Source: Actinomycetota bacterium (GTDB lineage: Bacteria > Actinomycetota > UBA4738 > HRBIN12). Taken from it: a DNA stretch of 64,000 bases. The notes beneath the pieces were generated by a model. The model ran no database searches. It was not told where the DNA came from and saw only the letters and a program-made list of their open reading frames with translations. The first letter of the stretch is position 1. Every line of letters starts with the position of its first letter. This document shows positions 10,904 to 20,081 of the stretch, one piece after another. The stretch is from the NCBI GenBank assembly GCA_040881665.1, contig JBBECT010000007.1, positions 186,001 to 250,000 on the forward strand, in the 5' to 3' direction. The translations under genes and the position numbers were made by a program.

Positions 10904-11656
10904 CTACCGGGGCGCTCGAACGCGGCGAATGCTCGTCCGCAGCCGCAGGACCTGGGCGTCCGAACGCTCGAACCCGTACACCGTGGCGGCAACGGCCTCG
11001 TCGTTCGCCCCGTCGCACCGACGTTCGGGCAGCCCGGCACAGCTCTCGCCGACGGAGAGGTCGACCCAGCCAGCGGGGAAGTGGAGGCCGATCGCCGAGC
11101 CTCCTCCCTCGCCCGACTCGTCCGACAGCCGGAAGGGTCCGCCCAGATGCACGCGCGGGAACCCTCGTGGCGTCGTCCAGACACCGAGGTGCCGGGCCAC
11201 ACGGGCCCCCTCGTTTCCCGGCCGGACCTGAACCTCCACCGTCCAGCCACGGGTCCGGACCAGCAGGGCGAACGCGACGTCCCACGCGTCGCCCGGATCG
11301 TCGTCGACGTCCCAGACGGTCGCGAGGTGCCCGTTGCGGGTTCGGAGGCGATCCACGACCTCATCACGGGAACGGCGGACGATCCGTGGTCGGTGGGGGG
11401 TGAATCCGATCACGTACCGCGGCGAGCGATCCCTCTTGTACAGGTACGAGACGGTCGGTTCCGCGAGGGTTCCGACCGTCTCGGCTGCGGGAAGCACGGC
11501 GACCGCATGGGTTCCGTTGGGGAACGTCAGCGGCACGAGACGTCGCGCCCCTCGCTGGTGAGACGCTGGGGAGAAGCCGGCCGCGGCCGCGCTCGCCAGG
11601 GGGACCCCCCAGACGAGGACCGATACGAGAGCAACGCGGAGAACCCAGGGGAACAC
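10904..11656 (-). CDS. secreted protein of unknown function
   Basis: A 250-aa protein with a likely signal peptide: a hydrophobic stretch (WVLRVALVSVLVWGVPL) ending ASAAAA-GF near residue 25. The mature part has no recognised domain. It is rich in beta-forming segments and has a single cysteine pair (ESCAGLPERRC) near the end that could form a disulfide after export. The GTG at 11654-11656 is chosen because it immediately precedes the signal peptide; no strong SD is visible, so the start is uncertain. It lies between secA and an MFS transporter gene on the same strand, 43 nt after the latter's stop. Confidence 0.6.
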   Translation of the reverse strand: MFPWVLRVALVSVLVWGVPLASAAAAGFSPASHQRGARRLVPLTFPNGTHAVAVLPAAETVGTLAEPTVSYLYKRDRSPRYVIGFTPHRPRIVRRSRDEVVDRLRTRNGHLATVWDVDDDPGDAWDVAFALLVRTRGWTVEVQVRPGNEGARVARHLGVWTTPRGFPRVHLGGPFRLSDESGEGGGSAIGLHFPAGWVDLSVGESCAGLPERRCDGANDEAVAATVYGFERSDAQVLRLRTSIRRVRAPR

Positions 11657-11699
11657 GATCGAAGGACGCCTCGCGGACGCCGATCGGTTCCCCCCGCGC

Positions 11700-12950
11700 T
11701 CAGCCGGATCCGGCGGGAGCGAACTCTCCTGGAGCGCTTTCCCGCAGGGGAGCGACGACGAGCAAGACCGGAACGAGCGCGACGGCGACGACGATCGTGA
11801 GCGAGCGGAAGCTGGCGATATCCAGGAGAACGCCACCGCCGAGCCCGCCGACGGCCGACGCCGCGGACACGAGCAGATCGGTGAACCCGAGTGCCCCGCC
11901 GCGCTCGGCGGGTGAGGTGATGTCGCTGACGACCGTGGTCGCCCCGAGATAGGCGAACGCCCAGCCCAGGCCCACCAGGAACAGCCCGACGGCGACGACC
12001 CAGGGTTCGGGGGCGAGCGAGCCGACGGGCGCGCCGACGATCGAGAGCGCCGCACCGACGAGGAGACCGCGACGCCGACCCCAGCGGTCCAGCGCGAGCC
12101 CGACGAGCGGCATGAACGCGAACATCCCGACGAAGTGCAGGCTGAGCGTCCCGGAGATCGCGAACCCTCCGCCGCCGTGGTCGTGCACGACGAGAGCCGC
12201 GACACTCATCACCGCGATCATCGCGGCTTGGCCGATCGAGCCCGCGACCACCGCGGCCCGGAACGGCCGCAGCCGGAGCAGCGTACGGGGACCTCGCCGC
12301 GGTCCGTCGGCGGGCCCGCCACCGACCGCGAGCTCGCGTGGATCGGGTCGCACCGCGAACACACAGACCATCCCGCCGAGAGCGAACAGCGGAACCAGCC
12401 CCCACGGGGTCACGAGCGGATCGAACCCGAAGGCGTCCTCGCCGACGCGTTGTACGAGGGCGATCAAGGGCGGCGATCCGACGGCTCCGACCGTGCTCGC
12501 GGCGAGCAGCAGGCCCACCGCTCGCCCCCGCCGCTCGGGAGGGTAGATGTCGGCGACGGCCAGGCGGCCCAGCAGGGCCGCGCCGGCGCCGATCCCGAAC
12601 GGGATCGCGGAGACCTCGAGAGCAGCGAACGAACCGGCGGCGGATCCGGCGATCGCGACCACGCCTCCGACCGCCACGAGCGCATAGCCGAGCATCAAGC
12701 CGCGGCGGCGGCCGGCCCGGTCCATCCAGCGACCGATCACGAAGGCACCCACGGCCGCCGACGCGAAGTAGGTGGCCGCCAACACACCCGCCGCGGTCGC
12801 TCGGCCCGTGAAGTCCTCCGCCGCGAGGGACCCGACGGCGAGCAGGATCGGGAGCGTCGCGTACAGCAGACCCTGCGCGACGGCCAACAGCACGGTGGTG
12901 CGACGGACAAGTCGCGCCCGATCTCCGCTCGATCTCTGCTCGGCTCGCAT
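11700..12950 (-). CDS. MFS transporter
   Basis: A 416-aa major facilitator superfamily transporter with about 12 predicted spans. Two copies of the loop 2-3 signature are visible, IGRWMDRAGRRRG in the N-terminal half and LALDRWGRRRG in the C-terminal half. A central cytoplasmic loop (about residues 205-235) is rich in G, P and R. The best general match is to drug/proton antiporter-type MFS proteins, but the substrate cannot be inferred. It diverges from the GNAT gene with a 60-nt gap. Confidence 0.85.
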   Translation of the reverse strand: MRAEQRSSGDRARLVRRTTVLLAVAQGLLYATLPILLAVGSLAAEDFTGRATAAGVLAATYFASAAVGAFVIGRWMDRAGRRRGLMLGYALVAVGGVVAIAGSAAGSFAALEVSAIPFGIGAGAALLGRLAVADIYPPERRGRAVGLLLAASTVGAVGSPPLIALVQRVGEDAFGFDPLVTPWGLVPLFALGGMVCVFAVRPDPRELAVGGGPADGPRRGPRTLLRLRPFRAAVVAGSIGQAAMIAVMSVAALVVHDHGGGGFAISGTLSLHFVGMFAFMPLVGLALDRWGRRRGLLVGAALSIVGAPVGSLAPEPWVVAVGLFLVGLGWAFAYLGATTVVSDITSPAERGGALGFTDLLVSAASAVGGLGGGVLLDIASFRSLTIVVAVALVPVLLVVAPLRESAPGEFAPAGSG

Positions 12951-12996
12951 CGAGCGCGAGGTTATCCGGCCGGGTCGCCCGCCGCACCCACCCCGC

Positions 12997-13002
12997 TAGG
13001 AT
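12997..13002 (+). promoter_or_regulatory. candidate leaderless -10 for the GNAT gene
   Basis: TAGGAT followed by 8 nt and the ATG at 13011, with no SD in between. This matches the leaderless pattern seen repeatedly in this window. Confidence 0.5.
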
Positions 13003-13010
13003 GCGGCGTC

Positions 13011-13634
13011 ATGACGACCGTGCGACCGGCGAGCGTCTCCGACCGGGTGCGAGCCGTGGAGACGCTCACGCGTGCGTTCGCCGCGGATCCGGTCGTGCGG
13101 TGGTTCTTCCCCGACGACACCACGTATCCGGATCGGAGCCGGGCGTTCTTCGGCTTCCTGATCGACGTGCGCCTCGAGGGGGGCCTCGTCCTGATCACCG
13201 AGGACCTCTCGGCGGTGTCGTCGTGGGATCCGCCCGGCGGGAACCGGCTCGGTGACGCATGGGTTGACGGCCGATGGGAGGCCGCCACGTCGAACTTCAC
13301 CCCCGAGGAGCTCGCCCGGCTCGACAGCTTCGAGGAGCGCGCGGCGCCGATGCATCCACCGGACCGACATTGGTACCTCGGGATCGTGGGCGTGGATCCG
13401 GACCGATGGGGAACGGGGTTGGGCCGAGCGGTGATCGAACCGGGACTCGCGGCGGCGGATCGGGACGGCACGGCGACGTACCTGGAGACGGGAACCGCGG
13501 AGAACCTTCCGATCTACGCCCGTCTCGGGCTCACGACCTCGGGCGAGGTGAGCGTTCCCGACGGACCGACCCTGTGGGGGATGTGGCGTCCCGCGGATCG
13601 GGCGGACCCGCGGCGGGGCGGCGATCTCAGTTGA
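13011..13634 (+). CDS. GNAT family N-acetyltransferase
   Basis: A 207-aa acyl-CoA-dependent N-acetyltransferase. The acetyl-CoA-binding motif A is visible as LGIVGVDPDRWGTGLGRA, followed by motif B-like ATYLETGTAENLPIYARLG. The N-terminal half begins with the common VRPASVSDRVRAVETLTRAF. The acceptor substrate is unknown. The ATG at 13011 has TAGGAT 8 nt upstream. It overlaps the stop end of the response-regulator gene by 8 nt in convergent orientation. Confidence 0.85.
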   Translation: MTTVRPASVSDRVRAVETLTRAFAADPVVRWFFPDDTTYPDRSRAFFGFLIDVRLEGGLVLITEDLSAVSSWDPPGGNRLGDAWVDGRWEAATSNFTPEELARLDSFEERAAPMHPPDRHWYLGIVGVDPDRWGTGLGRAVIEPGLAAADRDGTATYLETGTAENLPIYARLGLTTSGEVSVPDGPTLWGMWRPADRADPRRGGDLS

Positions 13635-14322
13635 TCTCGATCATCTTCTCCCGGACGGCATAGACGACCGCCTCCATCCGGGAGTGCAGGTGGAGCTTCT
13701 CGAGGATGTTGCGGATGTGGTTCTTCACGGTGTTCTCCGAGATGAACAGTTCCTTGGCGATGTCGCGGTTGTTCATCCCCTTCGCGACGAGCTTCAGGAC
13801 CTCCATCTCGCGATCGGTGAGCTTGGGCGTCGGCATCGCGGGGCGCTCGTCGGCCGCCTTGCTCATCGCCGCGAACTCGTTGAGGAGCTTGCTCGCCATC
13901 GACGGTGAGATGCGGGACTGACCCGCCCAGACGGAACGGATCGCCTCGGCGACCTCCTCGATCGGGATCTCCTTCAGCAGGTAGCCCGCGGCGCCGGCCT
14001 TGATCGCTTCGTACAGGTCGGCCTCGTCGTCGGAGATCGTGAGCATCAGGATCTTCGCGTGCGGCAGCGCATCACGGATCTGGCTCGTCGCCTCGATCCC
14101 GGAACGCTTCGGCATCCGGACGTCCATCAGGATCACGTCGGGCATCAGCTCTTGTGCGCGCTGGACGGCCTCTTGCCCGTCGGAGGCTTCACCGACGAGA
14201 TCGAGGTCCGGTTCGGCGCCGAGGACCATCTCCAGACCCCGCCGGAACAGCGCGTGATCGTCGACGACCATGACGCGCAACGCCTCGGACGACTTGCCTG
14301 ATCCCTGTTGCTTCGACGCCAC
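13627..14322 (-). CDS. NarL/FixJ-type response regulator
   Basis: A 231-aa response regulator with an N-terminal receiver domain (VMVVDDHALFRRG, phospho-acceptor Asp in VILMDVRMP, conserved Lys in GYLLKEI) and a C-terminal LuxR-type helix-turn-helix (LTDREMEVLKLVAKGMNN, then ELFISENTVKNH). The chosen GTG start at 14320-14322 has GAGGGGG 5 nt upstream; another GTG 21 nt further upstream is possible. No cognate histidine kinase is adjacent. It lies 36 nt after hpf on the same strand, with a TAGAAT box at 14391-14396. Confidence 0.9.
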   Translation of the reverse strand: MASKQQGSGKSSEALRVMVVDDHALFRRGLEMVLGAEPDLDLVGEASDGQEAVQRAQELMPDVILMDVRMPKRSGIEATSQIRDALPHAKILMLTISDDEADLYEAIKAGAAGYLLKEIPIEEVAEAIRSVWAGQSRISPSMASKLLNEFAAMSKAADERPAMPTPKLTDREMEVLKLVAKGMNNRDIAKELFISENTVKNHIRNILEKLHLHSRMEAVVYAVREKMIEIN

Positions 14323-14358
14323 GCGAGCCCCCTCGTCGCCCACCTGCTCGGGGTCGCC

Positions 14359-14718
14359 CTACTCCGGCGTCGAGCGGGTGTTGCCTGCGGATTCTAGACG
14401 ATTGGCGGTCCGGGACATACGAGCCCGGCGTTTCGTGTGATGGTCGCGGATCTGCCGTTCGAGCTTGCTCTCAGCACGGCTGAGGGCGGTCTGCACGTCG
14501 GGCCCATCGGCATGTGCCCGGAAGGTCTTGCGCGGGATCACCAAGCTGGCCTCCGCTCGCTTCGTCCCGTCCAGGCGCGGATTCTTCTCCGCGATGATCT
14601 CGACCTCGAGCCGAACGGCGCGAGGCTCTAGCCGCTCGAGGCGCTCACGCTTGCGATCGACGGCCCGGCGGTGCTGGTCGGTGAGCCGGAGACCCCGGCC
14701 CTTCAGCTGGAGATCCAT
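14359..14718 (-). CDS. hpf: short ribosome hibernation factor (HPF/RaiA family)
   Basis: A 119-aa protein of the S30AE family, which binds the 30S decoding region in stationary phase to inactivate or dimerise ribosomes. Recognisable parts are MDLQLKGRGLRLTDQHRRAV at the start, the beta strand VRLEVEIIAEKNPR, and the helix QTALSRAESKLERQIRDH. It lacks the C-terminal dimerisation domain of long HPF, although actinobacterial proteins are often of the long type. A strong SD (GAGGAGG) precedes the ATG. It lies in the secA-hpf-comF neighbourhood also seen in mycobacteria. Confidence 0.85.
   Translation of the reverse strand: MDLQLKGRGLRLTDQHRRAVDRKRERLERLEPRAVRLEVEIIAEKNPRLDGTKRAEASLVIPRKTFRAHADGPDVQTALSRAESKLERQIRDHHTKRRARMSRTANRLESAGNTRSTPE
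14391..14396 (-). promoter_or_regulatory. candidate -10 box for the response regulator
   Basis: TAGAAT on the minus strand, inside the last codons of hpf and about 70 nt before the response-regulator start. It could allow expression independent of hpf. Confidence 0.35.
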
Positions 14719-14918
14719 CGCGCGCCTCCTCGAGGATCGTGCTCGGCCGGGATCGGAAGCGGCGCTCGTCCGGCTGACCTGGTCTTTGACCCCACACTCG
14801 CCTGCCGGGGGGATCGGTGTCGGTCGGACACCTTCGCCGCCCTCTCCCGAGCGACACGAGGCCGCTCGGGGCAGGACTTACTTCTAAACCGCGCCATGCT
14901 CAGCGACCAATCGTCACC

Positions 14919-15686
14919 TTACGTGGGTCGTTTCGCCCGCGGCTGGCATCGACTACCGGGGATCTGTTCCCCGGGCAACCACAGACCCGGACGAGCGCCA
15001 TCTCGCCGAGTATAGCGAGCGGGTAGCCGTCCGGGGATCGCCCGAACGGCGGTGATAAGCACGATCTCGCGTACGCCGGATGCGGCGAGGACCTCCGCAC
15101 ACGCCCCCGCCGTCGCCCCGGTCGTGAGCACGTCATCGACGAGCAATACGCGGTCGGGCGTGCTTCCGACGACCGCGAACGCCCCCCGCATCGCCGCGCG
15201 ACGTTCGGCTCCCCCACGCCGGGCTTGCGGGCCAGGATCGGCGACCCGCCGGATCGCCGGACACGTCGGCATCTCGAGCAACCGGGCGAGTCGATCGGCG
15301 AGCGCACCGGCCTGGTCGTAGCCACGCCGGGCTCTCCGGGCGCGGGAGGACGGAACCCAGCAGACGGCGTCGTGCTCGCCGTCGACCATCGTCCGCATCG
15401 CGGCGGCCAGCGCCTCGGCCACCGTTCGCCATCCGGCAAACTTCAGCTTGTGGATCGCGGTGCGAGCCGGCCCGCGGAACAACAGCGGAGCGCGGGCGCG
15501 ATCGACCGGCGGCGGCGGACACAGGGCGCAGGCCTGCAGGGGGCGTTCGGTCGGGCGGCCGCAGCGCGCGCACCAGGGCGGCGCGATCGGGCGGAGCCGT
15601 GCCCGGCAGGAGTCGCAGAACGGCCAGGATCCGCGACCGCATCCCGCACAGCGGGGCGGGAACAGAGCATCGAGCACCGCGACCAT
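14919..15686 (-). CDS. comF: ComF family phosphoribosyltransferase-like protein
   Basis: A 255-aa ComF-like protein, a family linked to DNA uptake in competent bacteria but widespread without known competence. The N-terminus has a double zinc ribbon (CAGCGRGSWPFCDSC, then CARCG and CALC). The C-terminal half is a PRTase fold with the PRPP loop VLLVDDVLTTGATAGA. The ATG at 15684-15686 is preferred over a GTG 24 nt upstream because TAGGGT lies 7 nt before it. The C-terminus runs about 30 residues past the fold. The neighbouring hpf is 200 nt away. Confidence 0.87.
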   Translation of the reverse strand: MVAVLDALFPPRCAGCGRGSWPFCDSCRARLRPIAPPWCARCGRPTERPLQACALCPPPPVDRARAPLLFRGPARTAIHKLKFAGWRTVAEALAAAMRTMVDGEHDAVCWVPSSRARRARRGYDQAGALADRLARLLEMPTCPAIRRVADPGPQARRGGAERRAAMRGAFAVVGSTPDRVLLVDDVLTTGATAGACAEVLAASGVREIVLITAVRAIPGRLPARYTRRDGARPGLWLPGEQIPGSRCQPRAKRPT

Positions 15687-15693
15687 CGCCCCT

Positions 15694-15699
15694 ACCCTA
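15694..15699 (-). promoter_or_regulatory. candidate leaderless -10 for comF
   Basis: TAGGGT on the minus strand, 7 nt before the comF ATG at 15686. The intervening AGGGGCG could alternatively serve as a Shine-Dalgarno sequence. Confidence 0.45.
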
Positions 15700-15736
15700 G
15701 GACCCGCCACCGACGCGGAGGGGTCGACCGTCCGCG

Positions 15737-15786
15737 CTGGGGTCTACGTTCGCTCGCTGACGCTCGCTCACTGCTTGAGACCCCAG
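15737..15786. repeat. dispersed palindromic repeat, copy 1
   Basis: A 50-bp element bounded by inverted arms CTGGGGTCT and AGACCCCAG. The interior holds a direct repeat of CGCTCGCT. It recurs at 51308-51356 with one internal deletion (GA reduced by one base) and, truncated, from 51369. The conserved block also extends to ACCCCG just outside the right arm. It lies between the stop of the 210-aa gene and comF. Confidence 0.85.
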
Positions 15787-15794
15787 ACCCCGGG

Positions 15795-16427
15795 TCAGGG
15801 CAGGCGGATGTCGATCCCGTCGCCGCCGGGAACCTCGATGCGCATCGCGGCCTGCGTCCGCAGGACGGGATAGACGGTGAGGGCCCCGCGGCCGGTCTCT
15901 TCGTCGATCGTCGTGTCGAGCACGGGTAGGGGGGCCCCGTCGACTCGCACGGTGAGGCGCGGGGGCTCCGGCGGATCGACCGCGGCATGCACGGTGGAGT
16001 GATCGCCGGCGAGTTCGACACGCTCGACCGTGATCTTGCCCCCGGAGGCGGCCAGCACCGTTCCGAGCTCGACGGCTCCGCGCCGGGTTGCCGCCCGCGG
16101 CCACGCCACGCAGAACCGCTTGCCGCCCGGGAACGTCGCGGTCACCCCGTCGACGGCGGCCTCGCACTCCAGGCCGTACCACCCCGGTGGGAGGTCGGCG
16201 ATCTGGAACTCGAACGGAACGAATACATCGAGCCCGGGAGCGACATCGACGATCGCGGGCGCGAGGTCGATCGAGCTTCCACGGCCGCCGACGGGCGCGA
16301 GCCGCGCCTCGGCGATCGAGACCTGGTGAGGGTCACCGTCGACCCCGCCGAGCACGAACGCCCCCTTGATGGTGGCCGGGAACCGGTCGAAGTGCGAGCG
16401 GATCGAGATGGCAGACAGGGGATCCAT
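15795..16427 (-). CDS. conserved-looking protein of unknown function
   Basis: A 210-aa soluble protein with no signal peptide and no recognised family. The sequence is beta-rich and looks like two repeated sandwich-type halves (about residues 1-110 and 111-210); the first includes LPPGWYGLECEAAVDG and the second VRVDGAPLPVLDTTIDEE. There are two cysteines and no catalytic motif is evident. A TATGCT box at 16472-16477 could be its promoter. Codon use matches its neighbours, so it is probably a real gene. It lies between ahcY and comF on the same strand. Confidence 0.6.
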   Translation of the reverse strand: MDPLSAISIRSHFDRFPATIKGAFVLGGVDGDPHQVSIAEARLAPVGGRGSSIDLAPAIVDVAPGLDVFVPFEFQIADLPPGWYGLECEAAVDGVTATFPGGKRFCVAWPRAATRRGAVELGTVLAASGGKITVERVELAGDHSTVHAAVDPPEPPRLTVRVDGAPLPVLDTTIDEETGRGALTVYPVLRTQAAMRIEVPGGDGIDIRLP

Positions 16428-16548
16428 CAGTCCCGTCCCCGTCCGATGCTCCGTCCCGTTCGCACGCCCGGAGCATAGCCCGGTCGCCGAAACTGCACCG
16501 ACGAGATCGCTCGGAGCGAACCGACCAGCGCCTCGCCGCGCCTCCGGC

Positions 16549-17872
<1,324 letters not shown>

Positions 17873-17876
17873 GTGC

Positions 17877-18725
17877 TCACCCCCCGAGCTGCGGGAGCAC
17901 GTCGGCGAGGATCTCGGCGATCGTGTGCCCGGTTGCCTCCGACACCCGTACCACATCCGCGTGGTCCACGGCTGTCCCGGCCGCGTTCGTCACGCACGCG
18001 AGTCCGAGGACCCGCATCCCCAAGGCATGCGCCGGAACCGACTCCGGGACCACCGACATCCCCACGACGTCGGCTCCCGCACCCCGAAGGAACATGCCCT
18101 CCGCGGGCGTCTCGTAGCTCGGGCCATGGACGGCAGCGTAGACGCCGTAGCTGACGGCGACCGCCCGCGAGGTCGCATGTTCGAGGGCGGAGGCTCCGAG
18201 CTCGGGGTCGTAGACGCCCGCGAGCTCGACGAACGCCGGGCCTCCCTCGGGCGAGCGCCATCCTGCGAGGGGATCGACACCGAGGAAGTTGAGGTGATCG
18301 CGCAGCACGACCACCGACCCGGGCGCGAGCCCCTCGGACACGGCGCCCACCGCCGCCGTCAAGACGAGCACATCGGCTCCGAGCGCGTGGGCGACACGCG
18401 GCAACAGCGCCGGCACCGCCGGAGGATGCCCTTCGTAAAGGTGGAACCGACCGACGAACGCGACGACCTCGACCCCCGCGAAGGAGCCGGCGACGACCCG
18501 CCCGTCGTGGCCGGGAACGGTCGGCTCGGGGAACCCGGGCAGGTCCGCGTACGCGACCTCCGCGGCAGGCTCGACCCTCGCGAGCACCGACGCGAGTCCG
18601 GACCCCGTCACGATCGCCACCCGGGGAGAGAACGCGGCGCCGAGTCCGACCCGCTCGCGGAGCGCGGCTGCGGCCTGCTCCGCGAGCCGGTCACCGGGTC
18701 CCGGCAGCGCCTCGCGGGTCGTCAC
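17877..18725 (-). CDS. purine nucleoside phosphorylase
   Basis: A 282-aa trimeric-type PNP that phosphorolyses (deoxy)inosine and guanosine to base plus sugar-1-phosphate. Family motifs are the phosphate loop VTGSGLASVL, VPGHDGRVVAG, the substrate region VYAAVHGPSYETPAE, ADVVGMSVVPE, and the base-contacting Asn in CVTNAAG. The GTG start at 18723-18725 lies 7 nt after the upstream isomerase stop, so translation is probably coupled. Together with ahcY downstream it forms a nucleoside salvage pair. Confidence 0.92.
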   Translation of the reverse strand: MTTREALPGPGDRLAEQAAAALRERVGLGAAFSPRVAIVTGSGLASVLARVEPAAEVAYADLPGFPEPTVPGHDGRVVAGSFAGVEVVAFVGRFHLYEGHPPAVPALLPRVAHALGADVLVLTAAVGAVSEGLAPGSVVVLRDHLNFLGVDPLAGWRSPEGGPAFVELAGVYDPELGASALEHATSRAVAVSYGVYAAVHGPSYETPAEGMFLRGAGADVVGMSVVPESVPAHALGMRVLGLACVTNAAGTAVDHADVVRVSEATGHTIAEILADVLPQLGG

Positions 18726-18732
18726 GGGCCGC

Positions 18733-19827
18733 TCACGCGCCCGTGAGGGAGGCCTTGAGCCGATCGATCACCTCGACCGGGGTCGGATCGAACCCCCGAA
18801 GGATGCCGAGGTACACGCTCGCGAAGTCGCCCGTGAGGATCAACGAACACAGCTGCGAGAGCGCCGTCGCGCCGGTCGCAACGATCTCCTCGGTGACCAG
18901 GCCCGCACCTTCGGCGATGTCGATCGACAAGGGGAACCGCGGCGCGACCTCGGGATGTTCGTCCGCGACGCGCAACCCGATCAGGAAGAACCCGTCACCC
19001 GTCCCCGCCGTCCACCCGACGACCTCGTTGTGGTCCAGTTCGGGCAACGCCGAAGAGAACGCGGGGGTCTTGCCGTTCTCGTTCATCTGGGTCTTCCACC
19101 GCATCGCGGCGACCGACCCGATGTCCTCCGCTCCCCAGATCACCGGCGTCCGCCGGCCGATCCGCCGGGCGAGGTCCTTCGCGAGGTTCGTCTCCCCGGT
19201 GGCGGTCGGGCCGAGACGCGCGGCCAGGCCCTCGAGCACCCGCGCGGTCTCCTCCACGTCCGCCTCGAGCGTCGACGGGAGCCACCCGGCCTCCTCGAGC
19301 ATCCCGAGCAGGCCGAACGCCAGCTGGCCGAGCGCCGCGCGAGGTTGGTAGCCGGGAGGCAGGGCCGTGGTCGCCACGCCGAGGTTGCCCGCAGCCGCTC
19401 CGAGCCGTCCTCCGCTGGTGATCGCGAGGACCCGCGCCCCCCGTTCCTGGGCCTCGGAGAAGCACGACAGCGTCTCCGCGGTGTTCCCCGAGTACGAGGA
19501 ACACACCACGAGGCTGTGGTGTCCGACGTAGGCGGGGAGCTGCGGGCCCCGCACGACCTCGAACGGAACCGTGAGCCGGTCACGGAAGACCGATCGCACC
19601 AGATCGCCCGCCACGGCGGATCCCCCCATGCCGCAGACCACGATCGACGACACGTCGTCGATCATCGGCAACCCCTCGACGGCCCGGCCGGCCGCGTACC
19701 CGGCGCGCGCGTCGGCGGGCAGTTGCGTGACGCGGTCGAGCATGCCCGAGGGATCCGCGGCGCGGAGCGCCTCGAGATCGTCGAGGTCGCCGACCGGCTC
19801 CCCGGGGGCGGGGACCGGAGCCGTCAC
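18733..19827 (-). CDS. SIS-domain phosphoglucose/phosphomannose isomerase-like protein
   Basis: A 364-aa protein resembling bifunctional glucose-6-phosphate/mannose-6-phosphate isomerases. The first SIS domain has CGMGGSAVAGDLV and the phosphosugar-binding SSYSGNTAETL; the C-terminal part contains NENGKTPAFSSALPELDHNE, typical of this family. The GTG start at 19825-19827 overlaps the upstream stop as GTGA, so the two genes are coupled. In mycobacteria the corresponding gene (Rv3256c) lies between manB and manA. It probably feeds mannose/glucose phosphates to the polysaccharide pathways nearby; actual isomerase activity is unproven. Confidence 0.83.
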   Translation of the reverse strand: MTAPVPAPGEPVGDLDDLEALRAADPSGMLDRVTQLPADARAGYAAGRAVEGLPMIDDVSSIVVCGMGGSAVAGDLVRSVFRDRLTVPFEVVRGPQLPAYVGHHSLVVCSSYSGNTAETLSCFSEAQERGARVLAITSGGRLGAAAGNLGVATTALPPGYQPRAALGQLAFGLLGMLEEAGWLPSTLEADVEETARVLEGLAARLGPTATGETNLAKDLARRIGRRTPVIWGAEDIGSVAAMRWKTQMNENGKTPAFSSALPELDHNEVVGWTAGTGDGFFLIGLRVADEHPEVAPRFPLSIDIAEGAGLVTEEIVATGATALSQLCSLILTGDFASVYLGILRGFDPTPVEVIDRLKASLTGA

Positions 19828-20009
19828 TTCTTGCGACCCTCGGGCGGCTTTTCGGCCTCGTCGATCAGCATCACCGGGATCTGATCGCGGATCGGGTATC
19901 GGTACCCGCACGACAGGCAGACGATCACCTGCTCGGCGTCGCGTTCCTCCACCTCGCCGTGGCAGTTGGGGCAGGCGAGGATCTCCATCAGCTTGGGGTC
20001 GAGCGCCAT
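19824..20009 (-). CDS. Trm112-like small zinc-ribbon protein
   Basis: A 61-aa protein of the Trm112/YcaR (UPF0434) family. It begins MALDPKLMEILACPNC and has two CxxC knuckles (CPNC at about 13-16 and CLSC at about 32-35), followed by GYRYPIRDQIPVML. In other organisms Trm112 activates methyltransferases; the bacterial short forms have no assigned role. The ATG start has AAGGAG upstream. The gene is sandwiched between manB and the isomerase, a conserved actinobacterial arrangement. Confidence 0.87.
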   Translation of the reverse strand: MALDPKLMEILACPNCHGEVEERDAEQVIVCLSCGYRYPIRDQIPVMLIDEAEKPPEGRKK

Positions 20010-20081
20010 CGATTGCTCCTTTCCGCCGCGGTCAAACGCGATCGGGGACCGGCGAGCGGTCTCTCGCAAACGGTCGCGACG

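Noticed and set aside
15737-15786. Classical intrinsic terminator
   Set aside because: The arms are only 9 bp around a loop of about 32 nt with no T-tract, and the same sequence recurs 35 kb away, so a repeat family explains it better.
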